Assembly: GCA_004335835.1 (NCBI GenBank)
Contig: RWJK01001384.1
Coordinates: forward strand, 1-64,000
Origin: Scenedesmus sp. ARA3
Lineage: Eukaryota; Chlorophyta; Chlorophyceae; Sphaeropleales; Scenedesmaceae
Length of the DNA stretch: 64,000 nucleotides
Direction of reading: 5' to 3'
Both the position numbers and the translations under genes were made by a program. Position 1 is the first letter of the stretch. Each line of letters begins with the position of its first letter. The notes beneath the pieces are model-generated. The model ran no database searches and had not been told where the DNA came from. It worked only from the letters and a program-made list of their open reading frames with translations. Shown here in pieces: positions 22,001 through 33,937 of the stretch.

Positions 22001-25000
22001 ATGCAATCCGACTGATGCTTGATGATGTGTTGTGCTGGTGCTGCAGGTGGCTGGCGCATGCGTGTGGCGCTGGCACGTGCGCTGTTTGCCGCCCCCACGC
22101 TGCTGCTGCTGGACGAGCCCACCAACCACTTGGACCTGGAGGCGTGTGTTTGGCTGGAGGAGTACCTGAAGACGTACAACAAGTGCCTGGTGCTGGTCAG
22201 CCACAGGTGGGTTTGACCGGGGTTGACTGGGGTTTGACCAGAGTCGACCAGGTTTGACCAAACATTACAATCCATGGTGGGTGTACTGTGTTGCATTCAG
22301 TGTGACGGACATATGAAAAGTGCAACAACAGCAAGTGTGCAATGCTTGTCAACCGTAGGTGCAGCCAGCAGCTGGTTTTGTTGAAACAAGTCCTTCAAGT
22401 GCTCACACACACACACTGCCTCTGCCTTTCTTCTTCTGCTGCTGCTGCTGCATCCTGCTTGCCCTTGCAGTCAGGACTTCCTGAACGGCGTCTGCACACA
22501 CATCATCTGGCTGACGCAGCGCAAGCTGACGTACTACACCGGTGAGTGGGAAGCAGCTATGTTTAAAGTCTTTTTATTATTACACATTATTACACATTAC
22601 ACATCATTACACATTATTACACATTACACATAAACATAAACAATTAATGTAAGGCTGCGCACTTTCGAGCACAGCTATGTGCTGCGCGTGGCTCTACTGC
22701 AGCTGCTGGGTGGGTAATGTTTTGCCGCTGGCTCATTGCAGCATATACGTGCTCCTGGTAGCTGCTGTACCTGTTCTGGGTCAGCAAAAACCTCCTCTGT
22801 GTTCTTCACACAAGCTTCCTTTTCTTTTCCAAAAACAAGCATGTGTGAAGAACACAAAGGAGGTTATTTTATTAGAACATACACTGCACACTGCGTCTAA
22901 CCTTCTTCATGTTCTTTGCACTTGCTTTCTTCCATCTCTGCAACACATCAATACACTTTGCACCGCGACACAAACCCTGTGTGTGCGCCCTTGCAGGAAA
23001 CTACGACACCTTCATGAAGACCGTGGCTGAGAACGAGGTGGTGCAGATGAAGAAGTACCAGAAGGAGCAGGAGGACATCAAGCACATCAAGGAGTTCATC
23101 GCCTCCTGCGGTGAGCCCACATACGCGTCTGCAGCAGCTGTAATCGTGGCTGACAGATTGGTCATGCACGTGTGTGACTGCCTGCTTGCATGTTCCGCCT
23201 CGTGCGGTGAGCACAGCTGCAGGCACAGGGGCAATGCACTGCGAGCTATGCTTGCGGGGTGCAGATGACTAGGCCAGCAGGGGCATGGCAGGGTTCATTG
23301 CCAGCTGCTGCGTAAAGTGTGTTGCGGTCAGAGTCCTGTGGGCATTCAAAAATGACGGCACCGCTGCCTCTGTGTTGCGCCATCTTCTCCCTTGCCGGCG
23401 GCAGAATGGATGCATGCAACACGATGGTGGTGCTGCTGCTATCTCTGATGCTGGTCATGCTCGCTCACATGCTCTTCACACCTGGTCAAACGTGATCAAA
23501 CTTGGTCAAACTGCAGGTACCTACGCCAACCTGGTGAAGCAGGCCAAGTCCAAGCAGAAGATCCTGGACAAGATGGTGGAGGCGGGCCTCACGCAGCCGG
23601 TGCAGAGGGAGCGCACATTCGAGTTCCAGTTCCCAGGTGCGCTGTGGACATGTTGCATATTCTTTGTATTAGACATGCGCACGTGTGATATGTAGCGTAC
23701 AAGTAATCTGCCTGGGGCGGTCATCATCTGCTTGGGGCAATCATCTCGCATGTTGCTGCCATGCGCGTGTGCCGCGTAGATCACCACTGAGATGCAGCTA
23801 GTGTATGCGCAGCCACTGCTCGGCACCAGACCTACCAGGCAAGAACCTGCTGCAGCAGTGTGTGTGCATAGAGTGCTCTGCTGTGCTGTGCTGCTTGCAT
23901 GCTGTAAAGGGTCATTGCTGACCTTGCTGTACGCTTGCCTGCGCCGCCCTTCTATTGCTGCCGTAATGCTCTGCTGCACCCGCAGACTGCGACAAGCTGC
24001 CGCCGCCGGTGCTGCCCTTCCAGAACGTGTCCTTCAGCTACAGCGGCAATGCGGAGGGCATGCTGTACAAGGACCTGGAGTTTGGCATCGACTGTGACTC
24101 CCGCATCGCGCTGGTGGGGCCCAATGGAGCAGGTGCGGTGATATGGATGAATGCAATCAAGCATGTCGGATCTATGTGCTGTTGATACTGAGGGATATGG
24201 AAGCATGCAGTCAAGCATAAAGTTTGGCGTCGACTGCGACTCGCGCATCGCGCTGGTGGGGCCCAACAGACAGATGCGGCGATGCTGCATGTGTACAGCA
24301 TGGTTGCAGTTTGGAGGGTTAGATGAGGGCGGTGCCCTTTGACGGAGATGACGGGGTGTGTTTTTAACCGCTGCTGTCACTGTTGCTGGCGGTGTGTTGC
24401 TGACCTGCCATGTCACTGCCATTGTCGCTGTGTGCTGCAATGTGCTGCAGGCAAGAGCATGCTGCTGACGCTGATGCTGTTGCTGGCAGTGTGTATGGAT
24501 GTGCAGTCTCACTGTCTTGTTTGCATGTGCTGCTTTTCCCGCAGGCAAGAGCACGCTGCTGAAGCTGATGTTGGGCGACCTGCAGCCCACAAAGGGCACA
24601 GTCACGCGGCACATGTGAGCGGCAGGCTTGTCGCAACACATGCAAAAGAACTTGAACTGGAATGAACCCCTGTGTGGTATGAAGATCATGATGTTGCACA
24701 CGCCTTTCCCGCTGCCTTGATTCTTTATCACGTGACATGCGCAGTCGTTTTCTAGAGGCGTCCAACACAGAATCAGTGAACTGCTGCTGCTCGGTTCCCT
24801 GCAGTCAGTTGCAGCCAGCCGTGCTTCCTATCTCTGGGCCTGTTGCTCACACGCTGCCGCTGCTGCAACACACCCTTCCCACCCTTACGCTGTGCCGCGC
24901 TGCAGGCACCTGAGCATCGGGCGCTACCACCAGCACTCCACGGACGCGCTGGACAACAGCATGACCCCGCTCGAGTTCTTTGCGTTCACCTACCCCAACA

Positions 25001-26492
25001 CGCCCACCTTCAAGCGCGAGACAGACGAGTGGAGGGCCTTCCTGGGCAGGTGCGGCGCTGCTGCTGCTACTGCGTTGTTTTGTCTCGTGCGAATGGCATG
25101 CGGCTGCGCTGCAGTGAACAGGAGATTGAGATGAGTCCAGGGCCTTCCTGGGCAGACAGGATGTCTCTACAGGCATGGCGCTACGCTGCTGCCATGTGTT
25201 GCGGCTGCGCTGTTGCGTGCATGCGGGTAACATGCTGCTATCCTGCATTACAATGGGTGTAAATCATGCAGACGAGCACGAGGTTAATTGAAGCTAGCGT
25301 GTGTCCTCTTAGGATAAGGGGGTTTTTGTGCGTGCAGGGCGTGCAAGCACACAGCGTCCTTGTTGGGCTGTGATGGAGCTAGCCGTTGCCTGCAGCACTG
25401 CTCACTCGACGCATCTGTTGCCGCTGACGCATCTGTTGCCGCTGCTGCGCGCAGGTACGGCATCACTGGCCGGCTGCAGACCAGCAAGATCGGCATGCTC
25501 TCAGAAGGCCAGAAAAGCCGGCTCATCTTTGCCATGATGTGCATGAAGGTGAGGCACACGGCTGCTGAGCAAAAAAAATTTGGTGCTGATTTGATTTGCA
25601 GCTTGAAGATCACCCCTGACGTACATGATGACTTGAAGCTCGTTGCTTGCACGCCAGTGGCACCTCGCTGCTTGTGCCTTGCATGTGCTTCGGTGTTACA
25701 GCCCACCGCACATGCAGCCTGACACCTATGTACCTAATTGCTGTTTCTGCTGTGTTGCTGGCCGTGCTGCGCAGAACCACAACATGATGCTGCTGGACGA
25801 GCCCACCAACCATTTGGACATTGAGGCCATTGACAGCCTGGCAGAGGCCATCAAGGGCTTCAAGGTGAGCCCTGGTTGGCATTGTCATGTTCTTGTGTTC
25901 TTGTGCTATGCACTGCTGCTCATTTGGTTCAAGCACGCTTGTCCTTTGTCGTGTCTAGGTCAGGGTCAGCGCTCTCCCCAGTGACTTGCTGCATGTTTGC
26001 CCATGCATTTGTGCCTGTGTCCACTGGCGTTGGCTCGTGATGCTGATTGTCAACACGCTGCTCCGCTGTCTGCCTCTGCTGGTGCCTCTGTCGCACCGCA
26101 GGGCGGCATGGTGCTGGTGAGCCACGACTTCAGGCTCATCGACCAGGTGGCCAAGGACATCTGGGTCTGCGAGAAGCAGGTGAGGCTGTGCCTCCGCACG
26201 ACGTGTGCACCTTGAGGCACCTTGAGGTAGCTGCCTGCGTGCTACTATGAGGCATTCACACAACATGTATGTTTCTGCTTTGGAAGTTTGAACAGAACCC
26301 TACCTTGTTGGTACAAGGGGTGCTAGTGGTGCTTGATTGGTGCTTAGTTGGTGCCTGACTGCAGACGTTGCGCGCCGATGTGTGGAAACAAACCTACTTT
26401 TGCTGCTGCTGCTGCAGACGGTTAAGCCGTGGAAGGGCACGATCCGCGAGTACAAGGCACACCTTGCCAAGAAGATGGGCGTGAACCACTGA
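19074..26492 (+). CDS. ABCF2: ABCF2/ARB1-type twin-ATPase, ribosome biogenesis
   Basis: Sixteen exons, all junctions in phase, 622 aa (human ABCF2 is 623): 19074-19196, 19493-19601, 20225-20388, 21164-21304, 21728-21896, 22047-22206, 22471-22541, 22997-23110, 23517-23636, 23986-24132, 24545-24614, 24906-25049, 25455-25548, 25775-25864, 26102-26179, 26418-26492. The start is a Lys/Ala/Glu-rich N-terminus ([18 protein letters not shown]). NBD1: [16 protein letters not shown] signature, [15 protein letters not shown]2: [17 protein letters not shown] signature, [12 protein letters not shown], then [12 protein letters not shown]. There are no membrane segments, as expected of the ABCF class. Yeast ARB1 shuttles between nucleus and cytosol and acts in 40S/60S maturation. 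Several introns carry copies of adjacent exon edges. Confidence 0.95.
19697..19785 (+). repeat. 42-bp direct repeat in ABCF2 intron 2
   Basis: Two adjacent near-perfect copies of a 42-nt unit beginning GGCTCTCGCAGCAGCAGC. Not related to the flanking exons as far as I can see. Confidence 0.8.
20485..20812 (+). repeat. Copies of the ABCF2 Walker-A exon end (intron 3)
   Basis: Exon 20225-20388 ends GGCAAGTCCAGCTTCCTGCAG before GTGCG. Degenerate copies ending CAG|GT lie near 20485-20512 and 20667-20694, and a more diverged one near 20787-20812. The last two share a downstream AGTAGGCACTG, so that duplication unit extends into the intron. Confidence 0.7.
21456..21727 (+). repeat. Tandem 136-bp duplication of ABCF2 exon 5 start
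   Basis: Two units, 21456-21591 and 21592-21727, each with about 85 nt of the start of exon 21728-21896 plus about 51 nt of intron ending in TTTGCAG. The units are almost identical to each other and differ from the real exon at a few synonymous sites. Period is exactly 136 for both steps. Each copy runs into an in-frame stop soon after its exon-like part. Confidence 0.95.
22573..22643 (+). repeat. AT-rich TTACACATT low-complexity repeat
   Basis: About eight degenerate copies of ATTACACATT in ABCF2 intron 7; strikingly AT-rich against its surroundings. Confidence 0.8.
22789..22865. repeat. Near-perfect inverted repeat (hairpin) in ABCF2 intron 7
   Basis: Arms 22789-22817 and 22837-22865 are reverse complements over 29 nt with two mismatches, with a 19-nt loop. 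Arm core is TGTGTTCTTCACACA. Could be a small-RNA precursor, a foldback element or a remnant palindrome. Confidence 0.85.
24222..24475 (+). repeat. Copies of ABCF2 NBD2 exon edges
   Basis: 24222-24273 repeats the end of exon 23986-24132 (GCGCTGGTGGGGCCCAA block) inside the following intron. 24452-24475 repeats the start of exon 24545-24614 (GCAAGAGCATGCTGCTGA) after its own CTGCAG, 93 nt upstream of the real start. Confidence 0.8.
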
Positions 26493-28441
26493 TCAACCAA
26501 CCCATCAGTTATAGCAGCAGCGCCGGTGTTGCTGGGCTCGGTTGCTGCCTGCTAATGACGCCCAGCAGCAGCACCTCATGCCCCGCATGCTTGCAGCAGT
26601 GCTGCGTAGTGCACTGGTGTCGCCTGCTCACAGGCGAAAGCAGGGGCTTTTGGCAGCGCTGCTGCCGCTGGTGTAGTGTCTTTATACCAGGCACAGCGGG
26701 GAGCTGCGTGCATGTGCTTGTTGAGCCGGCCGGGCTGTGCTAGTGGCAGTTGGACAGTGGTTGTTCTAGGTTGCAGGTATTGTGCTGCGTGTTGGAAGAG
26801 AGAGGATCAGAGACAGGATTTGTGTCTGGCGCCAGAACTGCTTGGCTGAGTGTGCAAGAGCGCATGCGTGTTGCGACATGCACCCCATTGTTCGCCTGCT
26901 GTTGATCTTGGTGCTGCTGCATTTGCAGGCCAGGGTGAAATAATCGTCACTGGCTGCTGCTGTGTGCTGCATCAGCAAAGCTGCTGTAGATATGCCTTGC
27001 CTGTGCCTCTTCCTTCTTGTTGTGCTCGGGACAGACGAGCCTTGCACGCCCTGTCTCCTGGCATGTTTAGGTCAGAAGGACGTCACACTGGCGTTGTGCC
27101 GGTGTAACAGGCTTGCTGATCTATTGAGAATGCTATCCTAGATGTCTTTGCCGTGTGCTATCGGCCGCAGATAGGCTGCTGTTGCAACGGTGTGGGCCTG
27201 GTTCCTAGGCTAGGCAAATTCAGCCACGTGGCTTACTGCAGCTCTGCTTCTGTGTCGGAGGGCTGTGTGGTGTGGCTGGTGCACCATAGATGCGTGCGTT
27301 ATTCCTGAATGCCGCATTGCCCTGCCACTCTGTCACTGTTTGCATGTTGTGGTGTGACGTTGCCGACGCGGCCTGCTGGCTGAGCAACACAGCCTGGTGG
27401 CTTGCTCTAAAGTTAGGCTGTTTGCTGCTGCAGGCTGGCTTTGTGTGCCGGCGTGTTGCACCCATTTGGTGCACACAGTCGCATGCATCAGGATGCGTGC
27501 GTGCATTGCATATTGATGCGGCGCAGCACGGTCTGCTGCAGCAGCACGTAGTACATGTGGAAAGGCTTGTCAGCAGTTGCTTGTTGCTGTGGCTGGTCTG
27601 CGCTGAGCGCACGGGTGCGTGGGTGTGTGTGTCTTTCAGCAGGTGGCAGACCCACAAGTCTGGCCTCACAGGCGCTGGCGTCTGCTGTGCAGCAACCGCA
27701 GCAGTGCCAGCTGCAGCATGTTCGTGCGGATTGTCGTTGCTGGTATTCCAGCAATGAAGACGCACACTCATCTCTGGCATGCCAACGCGCTGCATGGTTG
27801 CGGCGCTGCATGTAACGTGTGCGGTCAACTGGCAATCAGTATCAAACGTCGTGGCGACAGGTATCTCACATCAGGTTACATTGTGCTTGTAATGTGCGTC
27901 ATGTCACCTGCAACTATATATACGCTGGCGTCTGTAATTTTCAGTTGAAACCTGTAAGATATGGCTGTCACATTCAAACCCCTGGTCCAATTCTAGACTG
28001 ATGCTGTAGCACTAATCACAAGGATCAGACATGATAGTTATATACAATCTGCAACTGTTGCTGCATCTGAGACCTTGTTTGAGGGCCAGTGGGTCGTGTT
28101 CGTGCATGTCGTGATGAGCAGGGTTTTCAGGTTGAGTTGTGCTGCAGTACAGCGCATCGCCTGCTATTAATTGCGGCACTGCATCAACAGTTGTTGATCA
28201 ACTGGTTTTTCTGTCCGCGATTTGAAGCAGCTGCTGGAAAGCAAGCACAATCGTCAACTCAGGGGTTTGATGTGATTAGGGCACCTTGACGCCACGTCCA
28301 ACCGCTGCAGACTGTGTGACAGCCCTTATAGATTCACACGAGTAGCACCATAAATCATCCAATGCAGCTTGGCAGGTAGATTGCGATGCGAGGTTGCTGA
28401 CACAGCAAGGGCGACCTTCGCTGCTTTGAAAGCGAGCAGGC
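26493..28441. other. ABCF2 3' flank and intergenic; no gene recognised
   Basis: Begins with the ABCF2 3' UTR. Open frames in 27220-27950 overlap on both strands and lack features of a coding exon set. I see no RNA gene. Confidence 0.4.
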
Positions 28442-31400
28442 ATGGAGAGGCGTGCGCCTTGGTGGTGTTACGCACTGCTAGCAGCTGCAGTAAGTTTCGA
28501 TGGTTGTATATGGTTGCGTCGCTGGCTTGATTGCTGGTGCTGTTGCTGTTGCTGCTGCTGCTGTTGCTGCTGCCGTGTTGCTGTGTTGTTGTTGTGTTGC
28601 TGAACCAGCATGCAGCAAATGCTACTAACACCATTGTATAGCAGCACATATGCCTGTCTTCAGTTGCGTTTCTGCAGCAGCCATGCTTCACCCCTCACCT
28701 TCAACATGCACCAGTGAATCATCACTGCTGCACACAGCCCTAGCTTCTCATGTTCCTGCTCCCCCGTCACCCAGCTGCCTGCTGCTCTGTTTCTCTCCCT
28801 CTCTGCATGCCCCCAGGTGTGCTCTGTCGCATCTGCTGGCGTGGCGTTCAAATACATTGCAGAGGTTCCGCCCATGACACTGGCCGCATGGCGGCTGCAG
28901 CTGACCAGCTGCATCTTGGTGCTGGCAGCAGCACTGCAGTGGCGCGGCATGCCTGGCGCTGACAAGGCGCGCGTGTTCAGGGACTGGCGCTACAGCCTGT
29001 TCAGCGGGGTGGCACTGGTGAGCAGCAGCAGCAGCAGCAGGAGCAGGGGTGCTGCCTTGGCTCTCGTTGCGCTCTTAGACATGTGTTAATGAGCAGGCGA
29101 GAATCTGCAGCTGCAGCAGGCGGCAGTGCGCGCGAGCAGCCGTCATCTGGAATCTTTGTGTGAGTTTGCAAGTGTGAGTTTGCAAGTGTGAGTTTGCAAG
29201 AGAAGACAACACATGCTTTGACTACCTGCTTTGTCAGCATTACAGAAACACAAGACTGAGTTGCTGCACGCGAGCTGCTGCCGCCTCGACCCTTGCTGCA
29301 CACTGTTGCTCACCCCTTCAAACAACCCACCAACCCCGTCACCACACCCTCACTGCAGCAAATAACTGCAAGCATAATGCAAATAATCTATCACGATCTT
29401 TTTTTTCCTGCTGAATGCTGAGCTGCTGAACTGCTGAACTGCTCTTTGGCAACTGTGGCTGCAGGGGCTGCACTTTGGCACCTGGGTGTGGAGCCTGCAG
29501 CACACCAGCCTCGCGCACTCGCTGCTGCTGGTGTCCACCACGCCCATCATCCTGGTGGCATACAGCCTGGCCACACGCCAGCCGATCTCAACGGGAGAGG
29601 TGGCGGGCGCAGTGCTGGCAGTGGCAGGTGCGTATATGAGGCAGCCGGCAGCCGCGCCAATTGCAACAGGCAGCTCGTCTTCTCTGTTCTGCTTCCAAGT
29701 GTAAAGTGCAGTAAGGTGCTGGCCAGGGTGCTAGCCAGGGTGCAGGCAGCAGGCAGCCAACCGCAGCACAGAAAGGAGGGAGGCGGCAGCATGCTGGAAG
29801 AGCAGCAGGATAGTGGTGCTGCTGCTGGAACTGTGGTAGTGCGGCACGCGACTGTCATCCCATACGTGCGTGACGCACAGCCGTTCGTAAAGGCAGCATG
29901 GGGCAGGACTCTGCGTTGTCTTCTGCCACCATCACAAACCCTTAACAGTAGCTCTGCACATTGGTTATGGTTATGAGCTCTGTCCTGCTGCTGCTGCTGC
30001 TGCTGCTGCTGCAGGCTGTGCTGTGCTGGCCAGTGGTGCTGTGTCCGCAAAAGAGACGGAGGTGACCCTGCTGGGTGACGTCATGGCCTTTGCTGCTGCA
30101 GTGGCAGTGGTGGCGCACTGGCAGGCGGGCAAGCATCTGCGCACATACCAGTGCGTGTCTGCTTTGGAACCCTGCTGGTGTATCCACACTTGGGGCAGTT
30201 GCCAGCAGCAGCAGCAGCGCAGCACAATGAATGCATGTTGATCGTGTTTTTTACTAGCTGTAACATGCAATTGCGGGAGTGTGCCTGGCTGTGCCTTGTG
30301 GCTGCCACATGCGCTACGCAGTTGCATTTGGTTCACATCAAGCTGCAAATGCAATTCTGGCATCAACATTCAGCACCCACCCTGATGCTGTGTCTGTTTT
30401 CCGCCCACCTCCCGCCACCCAACTGGCGGCTGCTCTGCAGGCCTGTATTTGCCCACAGCGCATTGCAATTGTCCATAAATAGAGTCACGCACATCATGTG
30501 GCTGTGTTCATGTGCTGCAAACCAACACCATTTCAACCATTCTGTGGCTGCTATTGCCTTGCAGGCCTGTTTTTGTCTACAGCGCGCCAGTGACAGTCTT
30601 TGCAGCAGCCTGCCTTTCAATCACAGGCTTTGCAGCAGAAGAACACACGTTGATCGGCACAAATCGACACGGAGTATTTGGCTGGGCTGCCTCAAAGCGG
30701 TATGCACCAGTGGTGGTTTACCTCGGTGCGGTTCCTGGCGTGGTGGGGCACCAGGGGTTTAACACGGTGTTACGTTACGTGTCACCGCTGATTGTGTCAC
30801 TCGCGGTGCAGTTTGAGCCGGTGGTTGGGCCATTTATCGGGTGGGCAACGGCGGTGTCACCGGCTCCGGGGTTTTACACGTATGTTGGTGGTGGCATTAT
30901 CATAGCCGCTACCATTGGTGCGACAGTAGCGGCTGGCTTACGGCAGCAGAAAGAAGAGCGCCTTGTCAAGACAAAGTCCATGCGGATACGAGCGGATGAT
31001 TCGGGCGGTTTTGAAGCAGGGAATGAGAGTGGTAGTGAGGGGATGGCAGGATCAGCAGCAGCAGGAGTGCATGCTCCATCTGGGCCGGCTAGCTACCAGC
31101 GCTGCAGCATTGATGAATGCGAGCTGAGTTTGCATCCCGGGCAGCACACGCAGCGGCACAGACACCACCTTGCTCCTGAGCAGTTGCAAACACTGCAGTT
31201 GCACGGCGTGGCAGCTGCAGGTGATGCATTTGATAATGGTGGTGCATCTGAGCGTGATCAGTTACTGCCGCATGGTGCGGCCAGCAGCAGTAGCAGCAGC
31301 AGGGACTTCCATGGTGCTGCAGCCAGCGGCGCGGTGTTTACTTTGGATGATGATGGCGTGGAGCATGTTGCGCTGGCTGCAGGCGGTCGCATGGCTGGCG

Positions 31401-31477
31401 GCAGCAGCAGCATTGCGGACGACCGCGCAAAGCAGCAGCATGAGATAGAGATGCGCACACATGCGCCTGTGCAGTGA
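28442..31477 (+). CDS. EamA/DMT-superfamily membrane transporter
   Basis: Five exons in phase: 28442-28489, 28817-29017, 29465-29627, 30015-30150, 30565-31477; 486 aa. The 48-nt first exon ends at GTAAGT; joined to exon 2 it completes membrane span 1 (WWCYALLAAAVCSVASAGVA). Further spans fit the ten-helix drug/metabolite transporter plan: ILVLAAALQW, HTSLAHSLLLVSTTPIILVA (the EamA motif region), AGAVLAVAGCAVLASGAVSA, MAFAAAVAVVAHWQAG, VFVYSAPVTVFAAACLSI, a PLIVSLAVQFEPVVGPFIGW block near the end of the second repeat, and IIIAATIGATVAAG. A hydrophilic tail of about 180 residues, His/Gln/Ser-rich, follows. Substrate cannot be told from sequence. A copy of the last exon's start lies near 30442. 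Confidence 0.85.
29158..29202 (+). repeat. 14-bp tandem repeat, three copies
   Basis: GTGTGAGTTTGCAA repeated about three times in the second intron of the transporter gene. Confidence 0.85.
30442..30475 (+). repeat. Copy of transporter last-exon start, with acceptor
   Basis: After CTCTGCAG the sequence GCCTGTATTTGCCCACAGCG parallels GCCTGTTTTTGTCTACAGCG at the real exon start (30565). The copy is 123 nt upstream and diverges afterwards. Confidence 0.75.
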
Positions 31478-32400
31478 GGTAGCAGGGGGCTTGCTGCAGC
31501 TGGGATCAGTTGGTCTTGTTATTGGTGCCACGATCAGCGCTTGCTGAGCAGGTTGTCGTGATGCAGTTGCCGAATGGTACTGCCATGTTGAAGATGCCGT
31601 GACTGGCACTGGTTGTTTATGAAGTTGTACAGCAATGTGTGCCTTAGCTGCTGCTGCTGCTGCATGCTTAGCACTGAGTGCAGCTTCTTGAAGCGGTTGC
31701 TTCGTGCACGTGATCCTGAGTGTGACTCACAGTCATTGGTTTTAGGTTTGAGCCGCGCATTGCATGATGCAGCAGGTTGTAGCTTGTTCAAGGTAATTAC
31801 CCAGGTAGAGAATTAGAGAATTAGAGAATTACCCAGGTATAGGATTAGAGAATTACCCAAGTAAACTTTATAAAGGTTACCCAGGCTGCCCCGGCAGCGC
31901 ATGCAGGCTCGCTTCGTGTGTAACACACTGGTTGACGCAACTTGAGATGTCACACCTTTCTATCAGATCCCTGGAACTTTCAAGGAGGAGAAGAGCATGA
32001 CATCGCATGATAGGCATCAAATCTAGTCAACGCAATGCATTCAGATGACGTCACGAGGCAGGATGCCACTAATCCGATCAGCAGAGCCTGCTAGAATCAG
32101 CAATCCAGCTCAGGCGTGCCTCATGCGCACGAGTCATCCAAGGACGCAACATGCGAGCGCTGCAGCACGTGAGTGCTGACTGTGTACTGTGCATGCACAT
32201 TGGCATGCAGCTGTCACACCTCAGCGCCCGCCGACAGTCTGACTGTGTCCTGTCGCAGCAACGTTGCTGCGGAACCCATACAACTTCAAGCAAGTTGCTG
32301 CATGCCTGGCTGGGTCAACACACTCCCACACTGCGGGTTGAGTGACTGTGCGCCCAAGAGTGAGAACAGCACGCCGCGGCTGGCAACAAAACAACCAATG

Positions 32401-32433
<33 letters not shown>

Positions 32434-33524
32434 TGGCTGCCAGCCAGTGCTGTACGAAGGCATGGCAGCCTACCTGGCGGCTGCGCTCTTGTCCGCACAG
32501 CACACAGCGTCTCACGATGCCACAAGCAAATAAATTCCGTGCCAGCATGCACCCTCACAGCGAGCTTGCCTTGCGGCTGCTGCTTGAGCCAGCACCAACT
32601 ACTGCTAGAACCGCTAGCGGTAGCGGCTACCGGCTGAGTCACAGGGTCCGACTCACACATACACACCTCTGTCAGCAGCACAGAGCCCCCATGGGCACCT
32701 GTTTATGTGTGTAAACTTCCAGGCCGAGCACAACATACGCCTTTACCCCATTGTACACCCATGAGCCCCCAAATGCCGGGCAGCTGCATGCATTGCCATG
32801 AGCACAATGGTATCATGCCGTGCTGCACATGCTTGCAGGCTTTGCTGTGCAGCTACAGCTGCGAGACACCAATGCACTTGCTGCCTGCGCATTGCGCACA
32901 TATGACATGTAGCTGTGTGCGGCCTCTGCGTGGTCACCTGCTTGACAGTTGCACATGCCACAGTGTGAACTCTGTGTCTACAGCACACACTGTGGAGCCA
33001 GCGTGCAGGCTTGCCTTTAGGCAGCACAAATCTGTCTTGACGCAGCGCGTGAAGTAGCCACCTGGGCCTGCATTGTCACTCCTTTATGATGTTTGAGCAT
33101 CCAAGATGGCGCATACAACAGCGGCAGACTTGAACAGAGCATCAGCAGTATGCAGAGGACGGCTGTTCCTGTCGTATGCATTCCTGCAACCATCAACCAC
33201 TCAACCACGGCAACCAGAAATTCCTCAATGGACAGGGCCACGAGACGATGTGTGAAACGAAGAATAGGGCACAGAGCCGCATCAGCATGCCAAAAGCTAT
33301 ACAAAGAGCTGTAGCACTTGCTGCTGGCTGGCCGCATATCACCCCCACCTGCCCCACCCACCACCCACCACCCGAGTTGCCTGGGCTATATCACTAAAGC
33401 CAAGCCTATCTCTGCTGCTCCGCTGCTGCATGTGTGTTGGCAGCAGGGTCCGGCATGCCCTACATAGCTGCTGCTGCTGCTGTTGCTGCTGGTGCTGCTG
33501 GTGCTGCTGCTGCTGCTGCTGCTG
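31478..33524. other. Intergenic between convergent genes
   Basis: Contains short AT-rich direct repeats of AGAGAATTACCCAGGTA at about 31797-31865. A plus-strand ORF from ATG 32399 (79 codons) starts with a run of Leu from a CTG microsatellite and mimics a signal peptide; I do not accept it as a gene. Confidence 0.4.
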
Positions 33525-33897
33525 TCATGTGTAGAAGTCTTCCTGCTCCCATACTTCTGTCAGCACCTCTATTACGTCCTGCAAGACAGATGCCAAGCAC
33601 AGCAGCCACAGCAAGGCACAGTGGATCATTGATGCAATCCTATTCAAGAACATGTGTCCCAGCAGCCATGGAAGCTTGCAAAGCAGAGGACCAATTGAGT
33701 GCAGAGCATTGAAGGACCACAGGAAGCACAGCTGATCAACCTAATGCAAGCAAGTGGTGCTGCATCATCTGCTGTGCTCTCGGCCACATGCACATATGTG
33801 TACACACAGAAACCGCCAGCCACCGCTGCCATGCACGCGTGACTGCCACGCTCTGCTTGAACGGGGGACAGCTGCTGGTGGTGGCTGCAGTGGTGCA

Positions 33898-33937
<40 letters not shown>

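Noticed and set aside
27290..27757. 155-codon plus-strand ORF between ABCF2 and the transporter
   Set aside because: Overlaps equally long frames on the other strand, Cys-rich without pattern, no family resemblance.
32399..32637. 79-codon ORF beginning with a Leu run like a signal peptide
   Set aside because: The Leu run is a CTG microsatellite; no conserved downstream sequence and no promoter or splice support.
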